From: GCA-002733465 sp039969155 | GTDB taxonomy: Bacteria > Pseudomonadota > Gammaproteobacteria > Enterobacterales > Kangiellaceae | DNA: 64,000 bases | Direction: 5' to 3' | NCBI GenBank assembly: GCA_039969155.1 | Contig: JBDVOJ010000113.1 | Coordinates: 1 to 64,000, forward strand | Shown here: positions 27,025-35,475 of the stretch, piece by piece | How the letters are laid out: the number at the start of each line of letters is the position of its first letter | Position numbering within the stretch: the stretch's first letter is position 1 | The notes under the pieces: generated by a model | Databases searched by the model: none | What the model was told of the DNA's origin: nothing | Seen by the model: the letters and a program-made list of their open reading frames with translations, nothing else | Position numbers and translations under genes: made by a program

Positions 27025-27447
27025 TTAAACTAGTTTAACTGCCAATTTCCTCAATTGTTGTATTTCATCATCACTAAGACTTTCAAAAACAGAGTCACAG
27101 CTTTGCTCAAAGGTGACTCTTGCTTCATTGAAAATTCGTTCACCACTTTCAGATAGTTTAACTAGGCTAACTCGAGCATCGCGTGGGTTCTTTTGTTTTT
27201 GGACAAGACCAATTTTTTCCATCGGACTGATTAAACGGGTGATCCCTGAGGCGCTCAGCCCTATTTTATTGGCTAAATCGACTCGGCGCATACATTGTTG
27301 ATTGGCCAAACTTAGGTGATGCATTACCAGAAACTCGGTAAAGCTAATACCATGAAAACTGAGCGGGGAGTCGACTCGCTTAGTGAGCTGCGCGCTCATG
27401 GCAGCCAACTCTAATGCCAAATTCATAGTCGCAGTAAATTGTTGCAT
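27025..27447 (-). CDS. MarR-family transcriptional regulator
   Basis: 140 aa winged-helix protein. 'MRRVDLANKIGLSASGITRLISPMEK' split across residues about 75-100 is the recognition helix region, and 'DARVSLVKLSESGERIF' is the wing. Such proteins usually repress their own gene and a neighbour when no ligand is bound. The nearby oad operon and tsaC run the same way, so the target is not obvious. Four CAAGT motifs lie upstream of its start. Confidence 0.9.
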   Translation of the reverse strand: MQQFTATMNLALELAAMSAQLTKRVDSPLSFHGISFTEFLVMHHLSLANQQCMRRVDLANKIGLSASGITRLISPMEKIGLVQKQKNPRDARVSLVKLSESGERIFNEARVTFEQSCDSVFESLSDDEIQQLRKLAVKLV

Positions 27448-27495
27448 ATTAAATCCCTTGTTTTTGCGCTATCGCTTGATGTATTGTTGAGTGGT

Positions 27496-27536
27496 CAAGT
27501 ATTGATCAAGTAAATTAATTATGCAAGTAATCAAGT
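27496..27536 (-). promoter_or_regulatory. Candidate operator for the MarR-family gene
   Basis: CAAGT occurs four times in 41 bp (27496, 27507, 27524, 27532), inside ATCAAGTAA/AAGTAATCAAG-type segments. It lies 49-89 bp upstream of the MarR start, where an autoregulatory site is expected. Suggestive only. Confidence 0.3.
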
Positions 27537-27574
27537 CAAACAATCGCTAATTTCAAGAAAAATAAGAGTTTTAG

Positions 27575-28126
27575 TTAAGCGCGCAGAATCTGACCGCTTT
27601 CTAGGTCAACAATGCGTGATGCTGGCTCGCCGCCACATTCACCGGGGATAATTTGCGCTAATGGCAAATAAAACTTATTGCGGATAACCGCTGCGGAGCG
27701 GCTGGTTGGTTTGGCATTTCGGTTGCAACTGGTAGAAACGATGGGGCCTTGCATCATGTCGCAGAGCTTTTTTGCGACTGGATTGGTAGTCACTCGAATA
27801 GCTAATTTGGCGTGATTTCCGGCTAAAAGAGGTGAAGTTCGCTCAGACTTGTTGACCAACCAAGTCGTTGCTCTACCATGGTGATTTTGAATGCGCTGCT
27901 TTTGTTGTGTCGAAAGTGGCTCTATTAGGCTGGAAGCTTGCTCGATATCGCTGACCAAGATAATAAGGCCTTTCTTGTAGCTGCGATGTTTAACACTCAG
28001 AAGATCGGAAACCGCTTGTAGATTGTAAGGGTTACAACCTAGTCCATAAACAGATTCAGAAGGATAGGCAATCACACCACCGCTTTTGAGTGTTTTGATT
28101 GCCTTCCGATATTGCCATTGATGCAC
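27575..28126 (-). CDS. tsaC: L-threonylcarbamoyladenylate synthase (TsaC/YrdC)
   Basis: 183 aa, the short single-domain form rather than the longer Sua5. Conserved segments: 'GGVIAYPSESVYGLGCNP', 'KHRSYKKGLIILV' and 'VSTSCNRNAKPTSRSAA'. It makes threonylcarbamoyl-AMP for the t6A modification of ANN-decoding tRNAs. It starts 50 bp after purE in the same direction, a pairing seen in related genomes. Confidence 0.93.
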   Translation of the reverse strand: MHQWQYRKAIKTLKSGGVIAYPSESVYGLGCNPYNLQAVSDLLSVKHRSYKKGLIILVSDIEQASSLIEPLSTQQKQRIQNHHGRATTWLVNKSERTSPLLAGNHAKLAIRVTTNPVAKKLCDMMQGPIVSTSCNRNAKPTSRSAAVIRNKFYLPLAQIIPGECGGEPASRIVDLESGQILRA

Positions 28127-28176
28127 TGGTAGAAAATCACATTGCGCTCGACTGAATAGTTAAGCGCTAAGTCGTT

Positions 28177-28677
28177 CTATAGTGTGGCTTGTAGCTGCTT
28201 ATCTTTTTCGATAACTGCCGCAGCGTTTGCTGCACGATCAGCAGCAACTGCTTTAGCCACTTCTGGGTCAGCGATACCTAGCATTTGAGCTGCCAAGTAA
28301 CCCGCGTTTTTTGCGCCTGCTTTACCGATTGCAACTGTAGCTACTGGAACACCTGCTGGCATCTGAACTGTTGACAATAAAGCGTCTTGGCCTTTTAGCG
28401 GGCCACCGTCCATTGGTACACCGATTACTGGACGAGTCGTTAATCCAGCTACTGCTCCAGCTAAATGAGCTGCAAGCCCGGCCGCACAAATGAACACTGC
28501 ACATCCACGTGATTCAGCGTCTTTCACATACTCGTGAGTTGCAGCTGGTGTTCTGTGTGCAGAAGTGACTTTAACTTCCGCTCGGATACCAAGATCCTTC
28601 AAAATAGTTAGAGTGTTTTGCATACAAGGCCAGTCAGAATCTGAACCCATTAAGATCGCAACGAATGCTTTGCTCAT
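28177..28677 (-). CDS. purE: N5-carboxyaminoimidazole ribonucleotide mutase
   Basis: 166 aa. It has 'MGSDSDWPCM' near the N terminus, 'SAHRTP' (the His that protonates the substrate) and 'GVPMDGGPLKGQDALLST'. It converts N5-CAIR to CAIR in purine synthesis. A clear AAAGG site precedes the ATG. The usual partner purK is not adjacent and must be elsewhere. Ala-rich C-terminal tail is normal. Confidence 0.96.
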   Translation of the reverse strand: MSKAFVAILMGSDSDWPCMQNTLTILKDLGIRAEVKVTSAHRTPAATHEYVKDAESRGCAVFICAAGLAAHLAGAVAGLTTRPVIGVPMDGGPLKGQDALLSTVQMPAGVPVATVAIGKAGAKNAGYLAAQMLGIADPEVAKAVAADRAANAAAVIEKDKQLQATL

Positions 28678-28817
28678 TTTAGTACCTTTAAATTAATTGA
28701 GGTGATTGAAAATTAATCGCGAATTATACTGAAATATAAGTACAGTTGCATAATTTTGCAGCTAATTTAACACATGATTATTCTAATTTAGTCTTATTCA
28801 TAGGTAAAATCTATTAA

Positions 28818-29306
28818 TTAAAGTGCTTTTTCCCAGAAAAGCGCTTTGCCCATTTCTGGATCCAACTCATAACCGGAAAAGCCGAATTTAATATAGGCAT
28901 TTTTTGCGACATTGTTTCCTTCGAGCACTTCCAAAGTCAGCTTGCAACAGTCTTTTTCTTTTGCGATTTGCTCTACTAGCTCAAGCATTTTCTGACTGAG
29001 GCCTAAGCCTCGATGATTGCCTGTGACGACTACATCGTGAATGTAGACTAGTGGTTTACACTTGAAAGTTGAGAAACCAAAGAAACAATTGATTAAACCG
29101 GTTGGTTCTCCGTCTACATAGCATAAAATCGAAAAAGCATTACCTTGTTCGGCCAATTTGGCAGCCAGAATCGATTTTACTTCTTCGGTCAGCGGTTTAC
29201 CGCCGCCCATGGGATCTTCTGCATAGCAATTGAGTAAGTCACTTATTGCTTCAGCATGTTGGGGATTGTGGTAGTCAGCGACCAGAATTTCGACATTATC
29301 GGGCAT
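28818..29306 (-). CDS. GNAT-family N-acetyltransferase
   Basis: 162 aa single GNAT domain. The acetyl-CoA loop is in 'VVVTGNHRGLGLSQKML' (pattern R/Q-x-x-G-x-G/A), and 'LTLEVLEGNNVAKNAYIKFGFSGYEL' (landmark only in part: 'NNVAKNAYIKFGF') is the C-terminal motif. Acceptor unknown. Single gene; a terminal palindromic repeat lies upstream. Confidence 0.87.
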   Translation of the reverse strand: MPDNVEILVADYHNPQHAEAISDLLNCYAEDPMGGGKPLTEEVKSILAAKLAEQGNAFSILCYVDGEPTGLINCFFGFSTFKCKPLVYIHDVVVTGNHRGLGLSQKMLELVEQIAKEKDCCKLTLEVLEGNNVAKNAYIKFGFSGYELDPEMGKALFWEKAL

Positions 29307-29410
29307 GTTGAGAGTCCAATTGATTAGGATAGTACGCTGAGTATATCAATCGTATTACGGGCTTGCTAATAACCGTAGATTCTTTTGTCAAAGAGCTAAA
29401 AACAATCCCG

Positions 29411-29463
29411 CCTTCGACTCCGCTCAAGCTACTTATTAAGCTGATTGAGCGCAGTCGAAATCA
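29411..29463. repeat. Dispersed palindromic repeat, copy B
   Basis: CCTTCGACTCCGCTCAAG and GATTGAGCGCAGTCGAAATC flank a short AT-rich centre. This is the cleanest copy of the family also found at 26961 and, reversed, at 31211. Confidence 0.65.
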
Positions 29464-29525
29464 AACAATTGGAAGGGAGCTATCCAAAAATATCCCACGT
29501 TCGTAGTCAAACTGGCTGTGTTTCC

Positions 29526-30095
29526 TTAGACCGCCGCAGGCCACAACCAAGCAAAAGTTCCCGCAGTAACTGCCGCATAAATTAAAGCGTCGAGCAAGAA
29601 CCTCAAACAATTAGACCAAGGATGTCCATACCAGATGCTAAACGGAAGACCACCCATTCCGTAGCCAATAAATGCCATTACGAATGCCATTCTAAAGACA
29701 CTCATATATTCCGCACCGATTGAAATAGACATTGTCATTACATAAGCGAGCAACGCAGAAACCAACACAAAAAACAAAAATTGTTGGGTGAGCAGTTTTC
29801 CCATTGGCGGTAATCCATTCGGGAAAATAGTTACCATTGCAACAGGACCCTTATTAAATTTTTCTTGTACTTCTGGTTTACCCATTTCGCTCATGTCACC
29901 GCAAAATGGCATGTGATAAAGTCCAGGGGACGGGTTTCCTTCTCTTAAGGCATTAGAAACAGAGTCTTCATTAGGTAGGCTATTCATATCGGCGTTATGA
30001 TACTTGAGCACCATATGAATGATCGCACTGGCAATCCAGCAAAACAGTCCGGCTAACAAGATAGCTAACCACATATCAAAAATAGAAACATTCAT
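29526..30095 (-). CDS. Multi-span membrane protein of unknown function
   Basis: 189 aa from the ATG at 30095. An upstream in-frame ATG exists, but the AAGGAG ribosome binding site lies between the two, so the inner start is preferred. There is one span near the N terminus (about 5-27) and about three in the C-terminal half. The polar middle contains 'PGLYHMPFCGDMSEMGKPEVQ'-like sequence (shown only as 'GLYHMPFCGDM'). Family not recognised with confidence; it looks like conserved small inner-membrane proteins of unknown role. Confidence 0.7.
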   Translation of the reverse strand: MNVSIFDMWLAILLAGLFCWIASAIIHMVLKYHNADMNSLPNEDSVSNALREGNPSPGLYHMPFCGDMSEMGKPEVQEKFNKGPVAMVTIFPNGLPPMGKLLTQQFLFFVLVSALLAYVMTMSISIGAEYMSVFRMAFVMAFIGYGMGGLPFSIWYGHPWSNCLRFLLDALIYAAVTAGTFAWLWPAAV

Positions 30096-30311
30096 AATTA
30101 TTATTCTCCTTATTTTCAATGAGTCTTGACTATATCGCTAATGCGCGATAACTACAAATAACGAGCTGCGCTAGAGTTACCTCTTAATAAATCTCTTACT
30201 TCAAATCGAACCTAATGAAAGCCAATCCTCAGTTTGTTAAAGATTTGATTGTAATAATTACTAGTGTGATTAGACTTAGCTAAGCAATCCCAAACTAATT
30301 AAGGAAAATTT

Positions 30312-31187
30312 ATGATTAAAAAAATCGCTATCAGTCTTTTTTCGGCTGTTTTTGCATTAGTGACAGCTTCAGTATCGGCTGATAATGGTAAACCTGATTT
30401 ATGGAAAGTTGAAAAAGATGGTAAAAGTAGCTATCTATTCGGGTCAATTCATCTTGGGTCACAAGATATGTATCCGCTTTCAAAAGTTGTTCAAGATGCG
30501 TACAACCAAGCTGAGAATTTGGTGGTCGAAATCGATCTTAAACCGGGTGATGAACAAAAATTACTTCCTCTTATACAAGAACTAGGAGTTGATATGACTT
30601 CCACTTTAGAAAGTCGATTAAGTCCAGAAGCATTATCGGTTTATCAAAAAGCTTGTATTGAAAAAACGCTTCCTTGTAGCCAATTTTCTCCGCTGAAAGA
30701 ATGGTTTGTTAGTTTGCAACTACAACTAATGATTATCCAACAACTTGGCTATAAAGAAGAGTTAGGAATCGATAAACATTTCCTCGACTTAGCCCATAAA
30801 TCCAATAAAAATGTTGTGAGTTTGGAAACTGCCGATGGTCAATTAAAATTGTTGAGCGGATTTAATCAGCAACAGCAAGAACTGATGCTAGTTCAGAGTC
30901 TCGAAGCAACCAAAGAAGAAATGGAATCTTTATTTACAGCTTGGAAAACTGGTGACGATGCCGCGATGGTAGAAATGTTTACCAAAGGCTTGGATAACGC
31001 TAGCGCGAAAGCGATTTATGATGCGATGTTTATTGATCGAAATATTGAGATGGCAAAAAATATTCAGGCGCTTTTAGCTCAGAATAAAAGTTTGTTCGTT
31101 GTGGTAGGTGCCGGTCATATTGTTGGTGAAAAAGGGCTGGTCGATTTACTAACAAAAGCAGGTTATAAATTAACTCAATTACAGTAG
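30312..31187 (+). CDS. TraB/GumN family protein
   Basis: 291 aa with a signal peptide ending near residue 23. The mature part begins with the family signature 'LWKVEKDGKSSYLFGSIHLG', in which the GSxH is a proposed metal-binding/catalytic motif. The family shares the TIKI/EreA-like fold and members are suspected metalloproteases. C-terminal 'FVVVGAGHIVGEKGLVDLL' is the second conserved block. Periplasmic. Followed by a strong bidirectional terminator. Confidence 0.9.
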   Translation: MIKKIAISLFSAVFALVTASVSADNGKPDLWKVEKDGKSSYLFGSIHLGSQDMYPLSKVVQDAYNQAENLVVEIDLKPGDEQKLLPLIQELGVDMTSTLESRLSPEALSVYQKACIEKTLPCSQFSPLKEWFVSLQLQLMIIQQLGYKEELGIDKHFLDLAHKSNKNVVSLETADGQLKLLSGFNQQQQELMLVQSLEATKEEMESLFTAWKTGDDAAMVEMFTKGLDNASAKAIYDAMFIDRNIEMAKNIQALLAQNKSLFVVVGAGHIVGEKGLVDLLTKAGYKLTQLQ

Positions 31188-31210
31188 TTGTTTGTTTCAG
31201 GTGGCGACTG

Positions 31211-31264
31211 ATTTCGACTGCGCTCAATTGGCTTAACAGTAAGTTACCAAGGCGAAGTCGAAAG
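31211..31264. repeat. Dispersed palindromic repeat, copy C (reverse orientation)
   Basis: ATTTCGACTGCGCTCAATTG followed by an AT-rich centre and GGCGAAGTCGAAAGG. This is the reverse complement arrangement of copies A and B. It lies between the TraB/GumN stop and its terminator. Confidence 0.6.
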
Positions 31265-31275
31265 GTCGCTGAAAT

Positions 31276-31307
31276 AAAAAGGGGCTCTATTGCAGAGCCC
31301 CTTTTTT
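31276..31307. terminator. Bidirectional rho-independent terminator
   Basis: Perfect 8-bp GC-rich stem GGGGCTCT / AGAGCCCC (31281-31288, 31294-31301) with a 5-nt loop, preceded by A5 and followed by T6. It serves the TraB/GumN gene on the left and the leftward giant BNR gene on the right. Confidence 0.9.
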
Positions 31308-31321
31308 CTAACTGAAAACGA

Positions 31322-34300
31322 CTAAGGCAATCTTTGTTGTTTAACCCATGGTGCGCCGTTTTCCCTTAACTGTTTCTCAAGTGCAGGAATCTTTAACTCA
31401 ATAATTGCTTTGAGTTTGGCTTTTTCAAGATCCAGTTTTTTTAGCGCTAATTTTAAACTCTGTCGGTGGGTCGGTGTTGGTCCGTAGGTAGAGAAAGACG
31501 TTCCAAGTTCGGCAACGCCAATGAGGTTACTCACGGTCTTAACGTTGTTTAGATAGACCTCAAACTTAGAAGGGTCACCATTTAATTGGTGGCTAATATC
31601 TAACAGCTCCGAACGGATCCCGTGGAGTTGTTGGTCTAAATTACCCGGCGAAGCTTTAGAACGTTGTAGAGCCAACGCCAACATTTTTACTTTATTTTGA
31701 GCCTCTTCTAAAGAGTAGTGAGTAGCGCTGGCGTCACGTTTGATATCGCTAATTGCTTGCCAGAACTCGACCACTTGTTGAGTCGGTGCACCCTTTAATG
31801 AACCTGGCGCCATTGGTTCAACTAAAAACTCCTGAGCTTCTCCGAGAGGAGTGACAACTCCGTCGAGTTGTTGACTCAATTCAACCGTATATTTTCCGGG
31901 CGCAGACAAAAAACTAATCTGAATGTAACTTTGATCATCTCCCGGGTTGGCGGTAGTGATAGCCTCTGAATTTGGAATGCCAAGATCCCAACTAACTCGG
32001 TTAAAACCTTTGTTATTGGTACCTGCTACTCGACGAACTACTTTCCCTTCGTTGTCTTTAACGGTTAACCATATTTGTGGTTGTTGCTGACGACGTTCTT
32101 GTTCAACAGCTTGCCAGCCGGGGAAGGGAATATTATTTTGGTTTTTAAGTTTAGCTTCCTTTTCTTGTCGAATTTGTTTTTTAGTTTTTACTGCTTCCTT
32201 TAAATAGTAAGTAAAGGTTGCACCAAAATCTGGGTTAGGCGCATTGTAAAAACTTGCCCCTTGATAGCCTTTTGATTCGAAACGGGATAAAGGACCTTGT
32301 TCGATATACCACCAAGCTTTTCTTGGAGTAAATAATTTTGATTGAGCAAGGCTTTTTTCTGAAACATCTCTTAGTGCGCTATAGTCATCTAACACGTAAA
32401 AACCACGACCAAAGCTGGCAAGAACTAAATCGTTTTCTCTACGTTGAATGGCAATATCCCTAAATGATATTGTTGGTACGCCACCGTTTAGCTCCACCCA
32501 ATTTTTGCCAGAATTAACGGTAAAGAATACCCCAAACTCGGTCGCAGCAAACATCAGGCTCGATTTAATATGGTCTTGTACTACTCGCCAGACTAAATGC
32601 TTTTTAGGTAAGTCACCGGCGATCGATTTCCAGCTTTTACCACGATTAGTCGATTTTAATAAGTATGGCTTATAGTCTCCAAATTTATGATTGTCCAAAG
32701 CGATGTAAACCGTATCAGCATCAAATAAATCGGCTCTAATATCATTAATAAATGCGGAATCCGGAACACCCGGTAAACTTGAGACTTTAATTTTTCGCCA
32801 GTCTTTTCCGCCATTTTCTGTTACATGAATAAGACCATCATCACTGCCAGCATAAATCAGACCTTCTTTCTTTGGTGATTCGGCTAAAGAAGTAATAGTG
32901 CTGTAGTTAGACATTGCCCACATATCCCAAGCGGCATCCCAACCAGGCTTACCATCCATAATGGGTTGTTCAATTCGGTCGAGGTTTTTGGTCAGGTCGC
33001 CCGATATGGCGGTCCAAGTATCACCTCTATCCTCTGACCGCCACACTCGTTGCGACGCATGATAAATCCGCGTTGCCTTGTGAGGACTAACCAAAATTGG
33101 TGCATCCCAATTAAAGCGTTCTTCAGGATCGCCTTCGGCGGGTTGCGGTTGAATAAAGACTAACTCACCATTGGTTCTGTCAACTCTAACCAAATTACCC
33201 TGTTGCCATTCGGCATACATAATGTTCGGGTTACCTGGTTCAGTGGCAGGTTGATGACCGTCTGCAAACAACACCATTTCCCAGTCTGAATTTCGAATAC
33301 CGTTGCGATTATTGGTTCGAGACGGACCACCTTGAGTTCCGTTATCTTGTGTTCCACCGTAGATGTTGTAAAAAGGAGCGGCATCATCGACCGCTACTTT
33401 ATAATATTGAGTAATGGGTAAATTAGGGATATAGCGCCAATTGTCACCATCATCAAACGATTCGTATATACCGCCATCGGAACCCATCAATAAATAATCT
33501 TTGTCAGTCGATGAAAAAGTGAGTGAATGGTTATCGCCATGTTTGTGCTCTTCCTTCATTGCGAAAAAGGTTTTGCCACCATCATTGGACTGTTGCATTC
33601 CTGGGCCCGCCAGATAAATTCGATCAAAATGGTGCGGGCTTGCATAAAGCTCTTGATAATAATGCGGTCCGGTTCCGCCTCCCACTGCGTCAGATTGTTT
33701 AGTCCAGCTAGCGCCACGATTGGTTGACTTGTATACCGCGCCGGTTCGTCGATCTAATTCGATTGCAGCATACAAAACATCCGGATTAATTGGAGAAATG
33801 GCAAGACCAATTTTGCCCATTTTAGATTTGGGTAATCCGCTGTTTTGCGAAAGTACTTTTTTCTTTTTATCGGCGTCCTTTTTGTCAGTGTGTGGGTTGA
33901 GTTGAATCCAGGTCTCACCACCATCTTCTGAGCGGTGGATCCCTGTGCCTTCTCCGCCATCTAAAACCGCAGCAACGGTTCGATGGCGTTGCCAAGTTGC
34001 GGCATAAAGTCGGTCCGGATTTCTAGGATCGATTTGTAAGTCGGTCACTCCAACCCACTGGTTATCGCCAAGGGTTCGTTTCCAGGTATCACCACCATCT
34101 GTTGATTTAAATAGTCCTCGTTGACCACCCTTAGACCATAGCGGGCCTTGCGCAGCCACCCAAACGATATTGGGATTGCTTGGATGGATAATAATCTCCG
34201 AGATGTGCTCTGAATCTTTGAGGCCTTTGTCTAGCCAAGTTGCGCCGCCATCATGACTGACATAAATTCCATCTCCAAATCCAACATGTCGTCCACTGAC

Positions 34301-34663
34301 GTTTTCGCCAGTACCGACCCAAATCGTTGATGAATTATTGGGATCGATTGCCACCGTACCGATAGAGTAGACGCTTTGGTCATCAAAAATCGGTTGCCAA
34401 GTGACTCCAGCATTAGTGGTTTTCCATACACCGCCAGAACCTACACCGACTACCCACACATTCTTATCATTAGGATCGATATCAATATCGGCAATTCGAC
34501 CCGACATCAATGCTGGACCGATATTTCGAAGTTTTAGGCCATCAAAGGTTTCCGAGTTCATCACCGAATCTGACTTGGCTGATACGACAGATGTGGTGAA
34601 AAGCGAAGAGAAAAAAATCATTAACAAATAGCGAAAAACGTGGACTGGTCGAGTGGTGGTCAT
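31322..34663 (-). CDS. Giant exported BNR/sortilin-like (VPS10-type) repeat protein
   Basis: 1113 aa with a signal peptide ending near residue 29. About the first 750 residues form two BNR/Asp-box propellers: 'S.DGG.TW' units recur ('KSTDGGDTWKRT', 'RSEDRGDTWTAI', 'VTENGGKDWRKI'). The C-terminal ~350 residues include a FlgD/Ig-like strand set ('RVSWDLGIPN') and helical stretches. Such proteins are annotated as exo-sialidase-like or glycosyl hydrolase, but no catalytic set is visible, so enzymatic activity is doubtful. Probably periplasmic or secreted. It stands alone and ends at the strong terminator. Confidence 0.85.
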   Translation of the reverse strand: MTTTRPVHVFRYLLMIFFSSLFTTSVVSAKSDSVMNSETFDGLKLRNIGPALMSGRIADIDIDPNDKNVWVVGVGSGGVWKTTNAGVTWQPIFDDQSVYSIGTVAIDPNNSSTIWVGTGENVSGRHVGFGDGIYVSHDGGATWLDKGLKDSEHISEIIIHPSNPNIVWVAAQGPLWSKGGQRGLFKSTDGGDTWKRTLGDNQWVGVTDLQIDPRNPDRLYAATWQRHRTVAAVLDGGEGTGIHRSEDGGETWIQLNPHTDKKDADKKKKVLSQNSGLPKSKMGKIGLAISPINPDVLYAAIELDRRTGAVYKSTNRGASWTKQSDAVGGGTGPHYYQELYASPHHFDRIYLAGPGMQQSNDGGKTFFAMKEEHKHGDNHSLTFSSTDKDYLLMGSDGGIYESFDDGDNWRYIPNLPITQYYKVAVDDAAPFYNIYGGTQDNGTQGGPSRTNNRNGIRNSDWEMVLFADGHQPATEPGNPNIMYAEWQQGNLVRVDRTNGELVFIQPQPAEGDPEERFNWDAPILVSPHKATRIYHASQRVWRSEDRGDTWTAISGDLTKNLDRIEQPIMDGKPGWDAAWDMWAMSNYSTITSLAESPKKEGLIYAGSDDGLIHVTENGGKDWRKIKVSSLPGVPDSAFINDIRADLFDADTVYIALDNHKFGDYKPYLLKSTNRGKSWKSIAGDLPKKHLVWRVVQDHIKSSLMFAATEFGVFFTVNSGKNWVELNGGVPTISFRDIAIQRRENDLVLASFGRGFYVLDDYSALRDVSEKSLAQSKLFTPRKAWWYIEQGPLSRFESKGYQGASFYNAPNPDFGATFTYYLKEAVKTKKQIRQEKEAKLKNQNNIPFPGWQAVEQERRQQQPQIWLTVKDNEGKVVRRVAGTNNKGFNRVSWDLGIPNSEAITTANPGDDQSYIQISFLSAPGKYTVELSQQLDGVVTPLGEAQEFLVEPMAPGSLKGAPTQQVVEFWQAISDIKRDASATHYSLEEAQNKVKMLALALQRSKASPGNLDQQLHGIRSELLDISHQLNGDPSKFEVYLNNVKTVSNLIGVAELGTSFSTYGPTPTHRQSLKLALKKLDLEKAKLKAIIELKIPALEKQLRENGAPWVKQQRLP

Positions 34664-34974
34664 GGTTTAGCTCCCTAGTAGGCGGCAGTTAGAGTTTTAT
34701 CAGTGATAGTGTATAACACAGACTTTCAACCAGTGTCGATTGTCCGATGAGTGTGTTTATAGGATTGATTTCGGGTTTGTTTGAAAGCGCAGCGGGGAAG
34801 CCTTGTGTGTAGCGTATTGCGGGTTCTTTAGGCTTTCAGGAATTCAGAATTAATGGTGTGATGCAATATTCTAATTTTGTTTAACAAGCAAACATAAAGG
34901 GCTAATGAGATTCGCAGCGTATTACTCTAGCGATTAGTTATTAAAGCTATACGCTGCGAAATTGGCTACTGATG
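34664..34974. other. Intergenic region with a 12-bp hairpin downstream of the pilin gene
   Basis: About 310 bp holding the promoter side of the BNR gene and the 3' end of the pilin locus. The only structure seen is the hairpin listed separately at 34911-34960. Confidence 0.4.
34911..34960. repeat. Perfect 12-bp inverted repeat
   Basis: TTCGCAGCGTAT (34911-34922) and ATACGCTGCGAA (34949-34960) are exactly inverted around 26 nt. It starts 15 bp past the pilin stop. No U-tract, so it is either an unusual terminator, an mRNA 3' stabiliser, or the relic of a mobile element. Confidence 0.5.
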
Positions 34975-35475
34975 CTACCTACAAGCCATTGGTAAGTAGG
35001 AGTCCCTAATATCGGTTTTATTCTCGCCACTCACTTGCATTCCATCAACCACATCACTGCCGCCACATAACCAAGCTAGTGGTGTAATATCAGTCTCTTC
35101 AACATATTGAGGTCGAAGGGAGAGTATTTTTCCTAACAATCTAGAGTTGATTTTGTTACCTAGTTCAATATGGATGGCGCCGTTTTCAACCGTCATACTT
35201 TTAACATAATTTCCCATTAAGTATTTCGCTTCGGGAAGTCCGGCTTCAGCATTATCCTTAGGGAATCGACCTTTATACTTGTAAAACTCACTAATCTTAG
35301 GTTTGAGAGCATTGGTCATTGTGAGCCCTTCGGCCATCTGTGCACGAATGGTATAGTCTTGATACGCAGGCAAAGCAATTGCAGCTAATATGCCGATAAT
35401 TGCGACCACTATCATTAATTCTATTAGCGTAAAGGCTTTGGTTGTTTTTGCATTTAGAATGGCTAAATAATTCAT
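34975..35475 (-). CDS. Type IV pilin (PilA-like)
   Basis: 166 aa. The prepilin signature 'AFTLIELMIVVAIIGILAAI' begins after a 14-residue leader, with the conserved Glu at mature position 5. The residue before the cleavage site is Ala, not the usual Gly, which may slow processing. Two Cys in 'WLCGG' and 'YLPMAC' form the C-terminal disulfide loop of type IVa pilins. The start overlaps the upstream PilC-like stop (ATGA, 35472-35475). The locus lacks pilB, pilD and pilQ. Confidence 0.9.
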   Translation of the reverse strand: MNYLAILNAKTTKAFTLIELMIVVAIIGILAAIALPAYQDYTIRAQMAEGLTMTNALKPKISEFYKYKGRFPKDNAEAGLPEAKYLMGNYVKSMTVENGAIHIELGNKINSRLLGKILSLRPQYVEETDITPLAWLCGGSDVVDGMQVSGENKTDIRDSYLPMACR

